DNA of 14,429 nt from JBHIFE01 sp046760985 (GTDB lineage: Bacteria > Chloroflexota > Dehalococcoidia > Dehalococcoidales > RBG-16-60-22): positions 1 through 14,429 of the forward strand of contig JBHIFE010000032.1 in assembly GCA_046760985.1 (NCBI GenBank), given 5' to 3'. A program made the position numbers and the translations under genes. Of the stretch, positions 6,032 to 12,496 are shown one piece after another; position 1 is the stretch's first letter; each line of letters opens with the position of its first letter. The notes under the pieces were generated by a model that ran no database searches, was not told where the DNA came from, and saw only the letters and a program-made list of their open reading frames with translations.

Positions 6032-6159
6032 ATCTCACCCTCACCAGATTTCTTGATATCAGGATGCCCTTTCATCCTGTCCCACACTAGGTAACGGAAT
6101 AGTATTCCACCTACTACCAGCACCACTACGACTATGAACAATATTTGACTGAGTTCCAC
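6016..6159 (-). CDS. Small single-helix membrane protein, 47 aa
   Basis: The GTG start at 6157-6159 has a perfect AGGAGG (6166-6171) 6 nt upstream, which decides the start. An ATG closer to that site is in another frame and stops after ten codons. The protein is MELSQILFIVVVVLVVGGIL followed by FRYLVWDRMKGHPDIKKSGE and a short charged tail: one N-terminal transmembrane helix with a basic cytoplasmic end. Its size and layout resemble small assembly or accessory subunits of membrane complexes, but I cannot assign one. It appears to head the run of small membrane ORFs continuing to 5648. Confidence 0.6.
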   Translation of the reverse strand: MELSQILFIVVVVLVVGGILFRYLVWDRMKGHPDIKKSGEGEMNEKT

Positions 6160-6252
6160 TTCATTCCTCCTCTACATTCTGGTCCGCCAGTTATATCCTG
6201 TTTTCGTGGCTCCATATTGGATAATGCCTCTTGCTGTCTATCTTAGCCCTCT

Positions 6253-6423
6253 GTGCAGGCAGAAAAAGACAAGAATGCCTTTCATCTGTTACCGGGAAAA
6301 CCGGCGCCACTGGAGAAGAAACACGAGACCAGAGATGATTATCTACGACAGAGGGCCACAGAAATTATGGGAGAGGGGGTGGGATATCTAGCAATTGGTA
6401 CAGCCGTTGTCCCACCTTTTTGA
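6253..6423 (+). CDS. Possible 56-aa plus-strand ORF
   Basis: A frame starting at GTG 6253 and ending at TGA 6421-6423 reads like protein (MQAEKDKNAFHLLPGKPAPL, EKKHETRDDYLRQRATEIMG, then GYLAIGTAVVPPF). A hairpin with T8 follows immediately (6426-6460), as expected for a transcript ending here. Against it, there is no clear ribosome binding site, and it overlaps the 3' end of the minus-strand ORF at 6365-6745 by 59 nt. A hydrophobic stretch in a neighbouring frame just upstream (LLLSILALCAG, about 6220-6258) hints at a frameshifted secreted protein. Function unknown. Confidence 0.25.
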   Translation: MQAEKDKNAFHLLPGKPAPLEKKHETRDDYLRQRATEIMGEGVGYLAIGTAVVPPF

Positions 6424-6733
6424 AGGTATCGATAGAATTATCGATACGCTGATTTTTTTTGTAATAAACAAGATTAGTGTGACTTCTTATGTCGAAGTCA
6501 CAGCAGTACTTAATGGAGGTGTAATCGCATAATCGACCGGAATCCAGACTCTCTTCTTCAATGGATTCTAAGAACAGGTATTCGGCTTCCCTTTGAGGCA
6601 AAGCAGAGTCTGCAGATGTAGCATCGTCTGATGAGGCTTTGGCAACGTTATCTATACCAAGCAGGAGACTGCTTAGTATCGCTGACATTAATACCCAAAT
6701 GAATATTTGCCGTTTTAATGACATGCCGTACAT
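6365..6733 (-). CDS. Secreted hypothetical protein, about 122 aa
   Basis: I do not recognise this protein. The frame opens at a GTG at 6745, but the ATG at 6731-6733 with GGAAG just upstream is the better start. The N-terminus is a standard signal peptide: basic SLKRQ, a hydrophobic core (IFIWVLMSAILSSLLLG), and a likely cleavage after AKA near residue 32. The mature part is acidic, then carries three Cys residues (LCDYTSIKYCCDF) and a polar, Tyr-rich end finishing in DIPPPLP. It should be exported. It lies about 100 nt downstream of galT on the same strand, with no obvious promoter between them. The 3' part overlaps the possible plus-strand ORF at 6253-6423 and contains the 6426-6447 palindrome. 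Confidence 0.6.
   Translation of the reverse strand: MYGMSLKRQIFIWVLMSAILSSLLLGIDNVAKASSDDATSADSALPQREAEYLFLESIEEESLDSGRLCDYTSIKYCCDFDIRSHTNLVYYKKNQRIDNSIDTFKKVGQRLYQLLDIPPPLP
6426..6460 (+). terminator. Perfect 9-bp hairpin followed by T8
   Basis: GTATCGATA (6426-6434), loop GAAT and TATCGATAC (6439-6447) form a perfect stem, followed 5 nt later by eight T residues (6453-6460). It begins 2 nt after the stop codon of the possible plus-strand ORF. The AT-rich stem and the gap before the T-tract make it a moderate rather than strong terminator. It lies inside the minus-strand ORF at 6365-6733. Confidence 0.4.
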
Positions 6734-6836
6734 TAATTCTTCCACATTTTGCCCAAAAGCGCAATGTTTAACAGAGAAGCCACCGATTCAGCTATGTGCT
6801 GGCAGCGTTATCTGGCTATGGTACAGGGCATAACTG

Positions 6837-7838
6837 TTACACCTGCAGCTCCCGCATAAACTGGGCTGTTTTCTCAGGTACCGCAGTACAGATGTCAATG
6901 CCAGACCCGATCTCGAATCCTGCTATCTCTGTGAGTCGTGGCACGATTCTCAAGTGCCACCGATAGTACTCTTCGTATTCATCCCCTTGAGGGGCAGTAT
7001 CAATGATATAGTTAAAATCAGGGTTATTGAGCCCAAGATATAATTTCAGCAGGGATACCCGCAGGACATGGGCAAGGTTCCGCAGCTCCTCTGCTGAGGC
7101 ATTGCCGAAGCAAGCTTTGTGCATCTTTGGCACGACCCAAGTTTCAAATGGTTCGTGAGAAGCGAAGGGATGGAAGACCACAAATCTCTCCGTTTCCATT
7201 ACTATCCGTTTTCCTGCATTGAGTTCGTGGTCTACTAGGTCAGAATAAAGGCATCTCCCGGTATGGTCATAATGGTGAATGGCCACTTCGTGTCTCATTC
7301 TAATGCCTTTGGGCACTACAGGAGTGGCTATCAACTGTGAATGAGGATGCTCCAGGGATGTTCCTGCGGCCGGGCCGTGGTTTTTAAAGATGATGATCAG
7401 CTTAGCATAAGGCATCTGCCTGAGAGCGTTATACCGTTCCTGATAGGCATGCAGGACATCTTCCACCTCGCTGTCTTCCATTAAGGCAAGGGGTTTGTTA
7501 TGAGATGGTGTTTCCACGATCACCTCGTGGACCCCTACACCATCCATACTCAGAAAGAAACCTGCCTGTTCTCTTCTCAAAGTGCTGCCATACGGTGTTA
7601 ACGCGGGGAATTGGTTAGGAAAGACCCTCACCCGCCAGTTACATTCCTTTTGGTTTCGGTAGGAAAGGACCTCAGGAGGTGTTTTAGCTTCGTTTCCCGG
7701 GCAGAAGGGACATAAGCCCGAGAAGACAGGTAACTCTGGCCTGACCTGATGGTGTACAAAGTCATGTGGTCTCCTGGCTCTCTCTTTAGCTATAATAACC
7801 CACTCTTCTGTCGTGGGGTCCTGTCTTATCTCGGACAT
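6837..7838 (-). CDS. galT: Galactose-1-phosphate uridylyltransferase
   Basis: The protein (333 aa, normal length for the bacterial family) swaps UMP between UDP-glucose and galactose-1-phosphate in the Leloir pathway, in the cytoplasm. Family signatures are all present: RQDPTTEEWVIIAKERARRP at the N-terminus, a zinc-site pair CPFC at residues 43-46, RVFPNQFPAL near 71-80, and the active-site HPHSQ at residues 164-168. In the last, His166 is the expected uridylylated nucleophile. A second HIT-like half runs from about 215 and includes FHPFASHEPFETWVVP. The start ATG has GGAG about 9 nt upstream and a good promoter about 40 nt upstream. No galK or galE is nearby, so it may feed nucleotide-sugar metabolism rather than galactose use; some relatives accept other sugar phosphates. 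The assignment to the family is firm. Confidence 0.95.
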   Translation of the reverse strand: MSEIRQDPTTEEWVIIAKERARRPHDFVHHQVRPELPVFSGLCPFCPGNEAKTPPEVLSYRNQKECNWRVRVFPNQFPALTPYGSTLRREQAGFFLSMDGVGVHEVIVETPSHNKPLALMEDSEVEDVLHAYQERYNALRQMPYAKLIIIFKNHGPAAGTSLEHPHSQLIATPVVPKGIRMRHEVAIHHYDHTGRCLYSDLVDHELNAGKRIVMETERFVVFHPFASHEPFETWVVPKMHKACFGNASAEELRNLAHVLRVSLLKLYLGLNNPDFNYIIDTAPQGDEYEEYYRWHLRIVPRLTEIAGFEIGSGIDICTAVPEKTAQFMRELQV

Positions 7839-7883
7839 AATAGTACTCTCCGCCCCATAGTGAAACTCCCGCGTACAGTGTCC

Positions 7884-7912
7884 ATTCTACACCGGCGGTT
7901 CTTTGGTGACAA
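7884..7912 (-). promoter_or_regulatory. galT promoter
   Basis: On the minus strand TTGTCA (7907-7912) is separated by exactly 17 bp from TAGAAT (7884-7889), each one base off consensus. Transcription would begin near 7877, giving a leader of about 40 nt before galT. It lies in the 149-bp gap between the zinc-ribbon gene and galT, so galT is probably transcribed independently of the htrA group. Confidence 0.65.
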
Positions 7913-7987
7913 TGGAAGAGAGATTTAAAGCGATATAAAATTGAAGGAAGATAGATTTGAGTGATTCGTCTTACACTTTTTGCCTCA

Positions 7988-8182
7988 CTATTTCACTAGG
8001 GCGCTTCCCCGAGCTTGCCCAAGACGAATTCTGGTTACCTTCTTAGATATTTTATAAATGCTTTTCAGGTCGCGAGTGTAAGCGCATTGGAGGCACTTCT
8101 CATAGCAGCCATAATAGTCTCTATCAAGATAGACATTACCGCCGCATTTGGGGCAGCGCCCCTGAATAAACCCCTCTCTCAT
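7988..8182 (-). CDS. Small zinc-ribbon protein, 64 aa
   Basis: This short basic protein carries one treble-clef or zinc-ribbon site: CPKCGGN at residues 10-16 and CLQC near 30-33, with LDRDYYG between. The tail (SKKVTRIRLGQARGSALVK) is strongly basic and may bind nucleic acid. I have seen this pattern as a conserved small hypothetical protein in Dehalococcoidia, which is part of the case for the host assignment. The ATG has GGAAAGGA 5 nt upstream. It starts 31 nt after the htrA stop codon on the same strand and is probably in its transcript. Whether it helps regulate htrA or is simply carried along is unknown. Confidence 0.8.
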   Translation of the reverse strand: MREGFIQGRCPKCGGNVYLDRDYYGCYEKCLQCAYTRDLKSIYKISKKVTRIRLGQARGSALVK

Positions 8183-8213
8183 TTCATTCCTTTCCGCAAT
8201 GCTGGCAGATATT

Positions 8214-9839
8214 TTAGGGCGTTGAGGTGGTACGTTCGCCCAGAATTACCGCAATTTGCATTCTTTCACCATCACGAAGCAGGGTAAGAACGACCTCCCG
8301 ACCTGGCTCGAATCTTTGCACCAGGGCCTGCAATTCCTCAGTCTCGTTTACTGGCTCGTCGTTTACAGCGATGATGATATCACCACCAACCAACACCCTA
8401 CTTCCGTTTATGGTGACAGGTTTGTAGCTGCCGCGCAGGCCAGCCTGGTCAGCCGGACTTCCCTGCTGCACCTGTTCTATCAGTACGCCTGTCTGCCCTG
8501 AGGGAAGGTTCATTGCGTCAGCGATTTCTGATGTCACCGTCAGTCCCCAGACCCCCAGCCAAGCGCCACCGGCCGGGCTGCTCTGGGCCTGTTCCTGCTG
8601 CGTTTCCGATTTTGGTCGGGCTGTGAGGGTGACCTTCACCAACTCCTCTTTATCATGACGCAGTACGGTTAGGTTAACCGTCTGTCCGATCTCTGTGGAA
8701 CGGGCCAAATAGGTGACCAGGTCATCAAAGCTCTTAATGGGCCGTCCGTCAATAGAGGTGACCACGTCACCACCGACGCGTGCCGTTTCTCCATCGATGT
8801 TTACTTCCCGGTCGCTGCCGCGCAAGCCGGCCTCGTCTGCAGGGCTATTGGGTACTACATCTATAATCAGTGCGCCACGCTGACCTGGTTCTAAATTCAT
8901 AGCCTCTGCCAGTTCTGGGCTTAGAGATACGCCGCTAACACCCAGCCAGGGATGGTCATAGTGCCCGGTGTCAATCAGCGCCGGCACGACCTTCTGCACG
9001 ATAGCCGATGGGATGGCGAAGCCAATGCCCGCATTAGCTCCTGCCGGTGAGATTATAGCTGAGGTAACTCCAATCACGTTGCCCTGGCTATCCAGCAGCA
9101 CACCTCCGGAGTTTCCCGGATTGATTGGAGCATCCGTCTGGATAACATCCGGGATACTGTAGGTTGCTACATTTGGATTTTCACTTTCCGCCGGCAGGAG
9201 TCTTCCCAGGGCGCTGACAAAGCCCACCGTCATCGTGCCCTGCAGCCCGAACGGGTTACCGATAGCCACTGCGAGTTGCCCGACTTTAACCCGGGTTGAA
9301 TCTGCAACCTGCACCGGTTTCAGTTGCTCGGCTGGCACCTCCACCCTGACCACGGCCAAGTCACTGTCAGAGTCTGTGCCCACGATTTTACCGGGGACAG
9401 TGGTCCCATCGTGAAAAGTGACAGAGATGCGGTCGGCGTCGGCAACCACGTGGTTGTTGGTCACGATGTTTCCCTCGTTGTCCCAAACGAAGCCAGAGCC
9501 CAGACCGTGAAGGTAGCGCTCCTGCGGCTGCTGAGGTGTAGGCAGTCCGAAAAAGGGAAACGCGGGAATCTCGGGGAAAGTGGGAATCGTGACCTCCTGT
9601 TTGGAAACGATCTTGATGTTGACTACCGAGGGGTTAGCCTCGGCATAAATGTGTTCAAGTGTACTTTCGATGCTGGTAAATGTTTGGCCTGAAGGCGGCA
9701 AAATAGTTTGTTCAGGAGCCGCCGGTTGCGTAACTGGCGCTGGAACCGGTTCAGGGGAGGGGCTTGGCGAAGTGCAACCTGCCAGCGCGAGTACGATGAC
9801 GAGTAATGTAGCTATCAGCCAGCTATAACGTTTAAACAT
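8214..9839 (-). CDS. HtrA/DegP-type serine protease lipoprotein with two PDZ domains
   Basis: This 541-residue protease should degrade or refold damaged proteins outside the cytoplasmic membrane. It begins with a lipoprotein signal ending LALAGC (Cys22), then a Pro-rich linker to about residue 50. The trypsin-like domain has a full catalytic triad: His130 (TNNHVV), Asp160 (DSDLAVV) and Ser244 (GNSGG). Two PDZ domains follow, at about 298-415 starting HPWLGVSG and 430-540 starting GAWLGVWG. Each contains a similar inserted loop (AGLRGSDREVNIDGETARVGGDVV-like region near 343-366, and a matching one near 470-490). Start and lipobox agree, and a perfect AGGAGGT sits about 5 nt upstream. The gene follows the CLC gene by 135 nt and precedes the zinc-ribbon gene. 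Promoter-like elements in the gap are weak, so read-through from the CLC operon is possible. I am sure of the family; DegP, DegQ and DegS subtypes cannot be separated here. Confidence 0.96.
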   Translation of the reverse strand: MFKRYSWLIATLLVIVLALAGCTSPSPSPEPVPAPVTQPAAPEQTILPPSGQTFTSIESTLEHIYAEANPSVVNIKIVSKQEVTIPTFPEIPAFPFFGLPTPQQPQERYLHGLGSGFVWDNEGNIVTNNHVVADADRISVTFHDGTTVPGKIVGTDSDSDLAVVRVEVPAEQLKPVQVADSTRVKVGQLAVAIGNPFGLQGTMTVGFVSALGRLLPAESENPNVATYSIPDVIQTDAPINPGNSGGVLLDSQGNVIGVTSAIISPAGANAGIGFAIPSAIVQKVVPALIDTGHYDHPWLGVSGVSLSPELAEAMNLEPGQRGALIIDVVPNSPADEAGLRGSDREVNIDGETARVGGDVVTSIDGRPIKSFDDLVTYLARSTEIGQTVNLTVLRHDKEELVKVTLTARPKSETQQEQAQSSPAGGAWLGVWGLTVTSEIADAMNLPSGQTGVLIEQVQQGSPADQAGLRGSYKPVTINGSRVLVGGDIIIAVNDEPVNETEELQALVQRFEPGREVVLTLLRDGERMQIAVILGERTTSTP

Positions 9840-9974
9840 GTTGACCTCCTTTCATCAACTCCCGTAGTGTTTTAACAAGACTTGTAGCGTTTCTCTCAAA
9901 TGGCTGCAGGAATCACCCCCCCTTCTATTTACCTCCACTTATCCCTCCTTGGAAAACGCCACATGAGCCAAACT

Positions 9975-11336
9975 TCAAATCACCGCCGGGCGAATGTCCT
10001 TACCTTTGAGTTCCACCCTCAGCGTGTAGACTGATGCCCTGTTAAGCAATCTACTACCCACGAAGAAACTCACAACGGACGGTATTAGCAGTGGTAGCAC
10101 CAGAGAATAGTTGCCACACACTTCAGCGACAAGCACAGCAGAGGTAAAAGGTGCGCGGGCAGCACCGGCGAACATTGAAGCCATGCCAACTATCAATATT
10201 ATGGTGGGCCCTGTCGGCAGCAAAGGGCCCGCTAGGTGACCGAGAAAGAAGCCGGCCATCGCACCCATGTATAGGGAAGGAGCAAAGATACCACCACTTC
10301 CACCCGACCCGATAGTGAAGCCGCTAACCAGCAACTTGGTAACGAAGAGTCCCAGCAGCAACGCTACCGGGAGTTCGGCGTTAAGCACCGCCTCAATGCC
10401 CTCGTAACCTACGCCCATTACGCCGTACCGAAGAAGGAAAACTCCTGCAACTCCCACTGGAATGGCGCCTATTGCTGGCTTCAGGTCATTTACTATTTTC
10501 ATCTGGTTAAAGACATGCTCAATGCCGTACAGGCACCTGACCCACAAGAAGCTCAGAAAGCCAAAGACCAATCCCAGAAGTGAGGCATACCCCATCTCCA
10601 CCAAGCCGAACTCGGCCTCGACTGGTGCGAAGGCGGTAAATTTGGTGATGAAAAGGCGGGCCACTATTGCGCTGATACCACATCCGAGGCCTATCGATAA
10701 TATGACCAGCGGCGGCAATCTGAACTTTCTATACATAATCTCAATACCAAATAGGATGCCGCCCAGTGGAGCATTGAACGTGGCCGTTATTCCGGCGCTC
10801 AGACCGGCCACGAGCAACAACCGTACCTCGTCTGGCCTCAACTGAAGCAGCTCACCGATGGATGAGCCGACAGCGGCGCCAATCCTCGCTCCCGGACCTT
10901 CTCTGCCCGCACTGCCGCCCGAGCCGAGAGTTATAGCAGAAACCGGCACTTTTAGCACGGCAACCCTTTTTCTGATGCGGCCACCATCATAGGTAAAAGC
11001 TTCCAGCGTCTCCGGGACGCCGTGCCCGACCAGTTCGGGAGCTAATCGCCACATGATGGGCCCTATGATGAGTCCTCCTAGAACTGGTAGCAGAATTATG
11101 CCGAGATTGTGACCGAAGGCATAGAAGGAAATTAGGGGAAGCAGGTTGGAAAAGAACACCTCGTGACACCAGTCGACAAGGTATCGAAAGAAGACTATGC
11201 CTAGCGCCCCAGCTACTCCGGTGATGGCAGCCAAAAATAACAGTAACAGGGACCTGGCGACTTCAGATGAGCAGAACACCGACTGGGCTGGAGGCAGTTT
11301 TGGCTCCGAATTCGGGTTTTTGTTACCCACCTCCAT
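9975..11336 (-). CDS. CLC-family chloride channel/transporter
   Basis: This integral membrane protein (453 aa) moves chloride or related anions. The signature regions are in order: GHGVPE at 104-109 (the GSGIP position), GSAGREGPGARIG at 141-153 with the gating Glu146, FNAPLGGILF near 188-197, and GSGGSGGIFAP at 343-353. A candidate pore Tyr is Tyr437 in SVYTLR. About a dozen or more hydrophobic helices are visible, and there is no C-terminal CBS domain. The residue matching E. coli CLC Glu203, the internal proton glutamate, is Ile200 (GIEIM against IIEEM), which points to an uncoupled or unusually coupled protein. GREGP is intact, so it is not a fluoride-type CLC. The start ATG overlaps the stop of the upstream Cys-rich gene by one base, so the two are translationally coupled. 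Confidence 0.94.
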   Translation of the reverse strand: MEVGNKNPNSEPKLPPAQSVFCSSEVARSLLLLFLAAITGVAGALGIVFFRYLVDWCHEVFFSNLLPLISFYAFGHNLGIILLPVLGGLIIGPIMWRLAPELVGHGVPETLEAFTYDGGRIRKRVAVLKVPVSAITLGSGGSAGREGPGARIGAAVGSSIGELLQLRPDEVRLLLVAGLSAGITATFNAPLGGILFGIEIMYRKFRLPPLVILSIGLGCGISAIVARLFITKFTAFAPVEAEFGLVEMGYASLLGLVFGFLSFLWVRCLYGIEHVFNQMKIVNDLKPAIGAIPVGVAGVFLLRYGVMGVGYEGIEAVLNAELPVALLLGLFVTKLLVSGFTIGSGGSGGIFAPSLYMGAMAGFFLGHLAGPLLPTGPTIILIVGMASMFAGAARAPFTSAVLVAEVCGNYSLVLPLLIPSVVSFFVGSRLLNRASVYTLRVELKGKDIRPAVI

Positions 11337-11770
11337 TAATTGTCCCTAGTGACTTCCTGACTAACTTGAGAGTCCCTGGGGAGCGCCTCTTCGACATTGG
11401 CCCGTCCGTCGGCTTCTATAGAAATCTCTGCAGCCTCAGCACCGGCGAATCTGCGAAGGTAACAACCTTCACACTTCTTGAGGTAGGAGTACAGCCAATC
11501 AGTCTCGTAGTCTCCCGGCTTACCCAAAAAGGACTGCAACAGCGCTGCAAAATATCGCTTGCGGCACTGTTCCATTTTCTCCTGTACTTCTGGGCTACTG
11601 TGATTTCCTCTACCCCGAGTCATAGGACACACCCGGCATATGTCTTCCAGGGTTAAAGGTAGCAACTCCTCGGTGGTGAGAAAACCACGGAAAAAACCAC
11701 GAAGAAATCCTCGTAGCTTTTGTAAGATTGACGTTCGCTTTGCCATAGTTCTAATCTGGGTAAACCGCAA
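11336..11770 (-). CDS. Cys-rich hypothetical protein coupled to the CLC gene
   Basis: I do not recognise this 144-residue protein. Near the N-terminus it has a repeated amphipathic stretch (KLRGFLRGFFRGFL, residues 18-31) that could bind membrane. The centre holds five Cys residues: a CX2C pair at 45-48, a single Cys69 and a second CX2C pair at 100-103. This layout fits a metal or Fe-S site or a disulphide-linked fold. The C-terminal 35 residues are acidic and probably disordered. The start is a TTG at 11768-11770, chosen because a perfect AGGAGGT lies 10 nt upstream; the first ATG (codon 9) is 34 nt from that site. Its TAA overlaps the CLC ATG by one base, strongly implying a shared message and perhaps a shared function. 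There is no signal peptide. Function unknown. Confidence 0.75.
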   Translation of the reverse strand: MRFTQIRTMAKRTSILQKLRGFLRGFFRGFLTTEELLPLTLEDICRVCPMTRGRGNHSSPEVQEKMEQCRKRYFAALLQSFLGKPGDYETDWLYSYLKKCEGCYLRRFAGAEAAEISIEADGRANVEEALPRDSQVSQEVTRDN

Positions 11771-11780
11771 CTGGTTCCCT

Positions 11781-11787
11781 ACCTCCT
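11781..11787 (-). promoter_or_regulatory. Shine-Dalgarno site deciding a TTG start
   Basis: AGGAGGT on the minus strand lies 10 nt before the TTG at 11768-11770. It is the only good ribosome binding site for the Cys-rich gene and favours TTG over the ATG eight codons later. A -10-like TATAAT (11805-11810) lies upstream but lacks a convincing -35 box. Confidence 0.55.
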
Positions 11788-11958
11788 TTCAACTTTCAAC
11801 TAAGATTATATACGTTCCTCGGGAGGGCACATTCCGCCAGCGCTTTCTCCTCACGCTCAAGCTCCTAGTTGTCACAAAGTTAGAATAAACGAAGGACGCT
11901 CCATCGCTTGCTCTCTATCGCTACTATTGCTTGTCTGTCATTTTTCTTATCCACTATC

Positions 11959-12303
11959 TTACATATTCTGAACACCGCCGGAAGGAGCCTTTGATTGTTG
12001 TCCACCGACAACAGTCTGAGAGGTGTCTAGCGAAAGGCTGCCCGGTATATTATCCTGAATGGCTGTGTCCTTCTCGTCTTCCGTACTGAGGTAAACAGTC
12101 AGGTCAGTGACACCTTCGATTTTTCTTATATCGAAAAGGACAGTCTGGGCAAGAGTCGAAGGGGCATCACTTCCCAGGAGGGCGATTATGGGGTGGGGTC
12201 CGTGCACAACGTCTGCTAGCAGGACGCCTGGCCTCTGCCGTAGCTCCGCGGCAATTCTGCCGGCGTTGTCTAAAGGCGCATCGATTAAGACATAAGCTCT
12301 CAT
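11959..12303 (-). CDS. Stand-alone Lrp/AsnC-type ligand-binding (RAM) domain protein
   Basis: The open frame is longer (to 12519), but only the part from the ATG at 12301-12303 looks real, giving 114 aa. Residues 1-75 match the effector-binding domain of Lrp/AsnC regulators: MRAYVLIDAPLDNAGRIAAE, then LRQRPGVLLADVVHGPHPII, then FDIRKIEGVTDLTVYL. There is no helix-turn-helix, so it probably forms an oligomeric small-molecule sensor or joins other regulators rather than binding DNA itself. The last 35 or so residues are Ser/Gly/Gln-rich and likely disordered. The ribosome binding site is poor: GAGGG lies about 16 nt upstream of the ATG, so a slightly earlier non-ATG start is possible. The upstream extension antisense to the response-regulator leader should be ignored. 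It diverges from the two-component operon; a link to that system is only suggested by position. Confidence 0.75.
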   Translation of the reverse strand: MRAYVLIDAPLDNAGRIAAELRQRPGVLLADVVHGPHPIIALLGSDAPSTLAQTVLFDIRKIEGVTDLTVYLSTEDEKDTAIQDNIPGSLSLDTSQTVVGGQQSKAPSGGVQNM

Positions 12304-12363
12304 CGGAATTACATTCAGCCCTCTATATTGAGCATACCTCATGTTAAGCTGGAATCCATCAGC

Positions 12364-12391
12364 TTCGGACTGTAATCGCACGTCGTATAAT
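12364..12391 (+). promoter_or_regulatory. Possible promoter of the two-component operon
   Basis: TTCGGA (12364-12369), a 16-bp spacer and TATAAT (12386-12391) lie about 105 nt upstream of the GTG start of the response regulator. The -10 box is perfect and the -35 box poor, which would fit a promoter that needs an activator. Confidence 0.35.
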
Positions 12392-12496
12392 GCTGATTTT
12401 CCAATACGACCGATCGGCGTCCATTTTGCGTTAAAGTCGTATGATGGACTGGAAGATACTCCTGTGTTAAGATTGGAGTGGCAGGAGAACGGGAAG

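Noticed and set aside
5830..6090. An 86-codon plus-strand frame
   Set aside because: It is antisense to the small membrane ORFs, one of which has a perfect ribosome binding site. Its composition is irregular and no start signal is present.
10462..10845. A 127-codon plus-strand frame
   Set aside because: It lies antisense within the CLC gene and has the typical Pro/Ser/Arg composition of a shadow frame.
11267..11656. A 129-codon plus-strand frame across the CLC and Cys-rich gene junction
   Set aside because: It is antisense to two tightly coupled genes with good start signals and shows no family features.
11880..11945. Imperfect repeats of CTCCATCGCT/CTCTATCGCT type between the Cys-rich and RAM genes
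   Set aside because: Only two to three degenerate copies are present, with no symmetry and no clear relation to a promoter; too weak to call a repeat element.
12341..12496. N-terminal extension of the response regulator
   Set aside because: Receiver domains begin directly at the strand containing VLIADDH. The GTG at 12497 has a good ribosome binding site, and the upstream residues look like untranslated leader.
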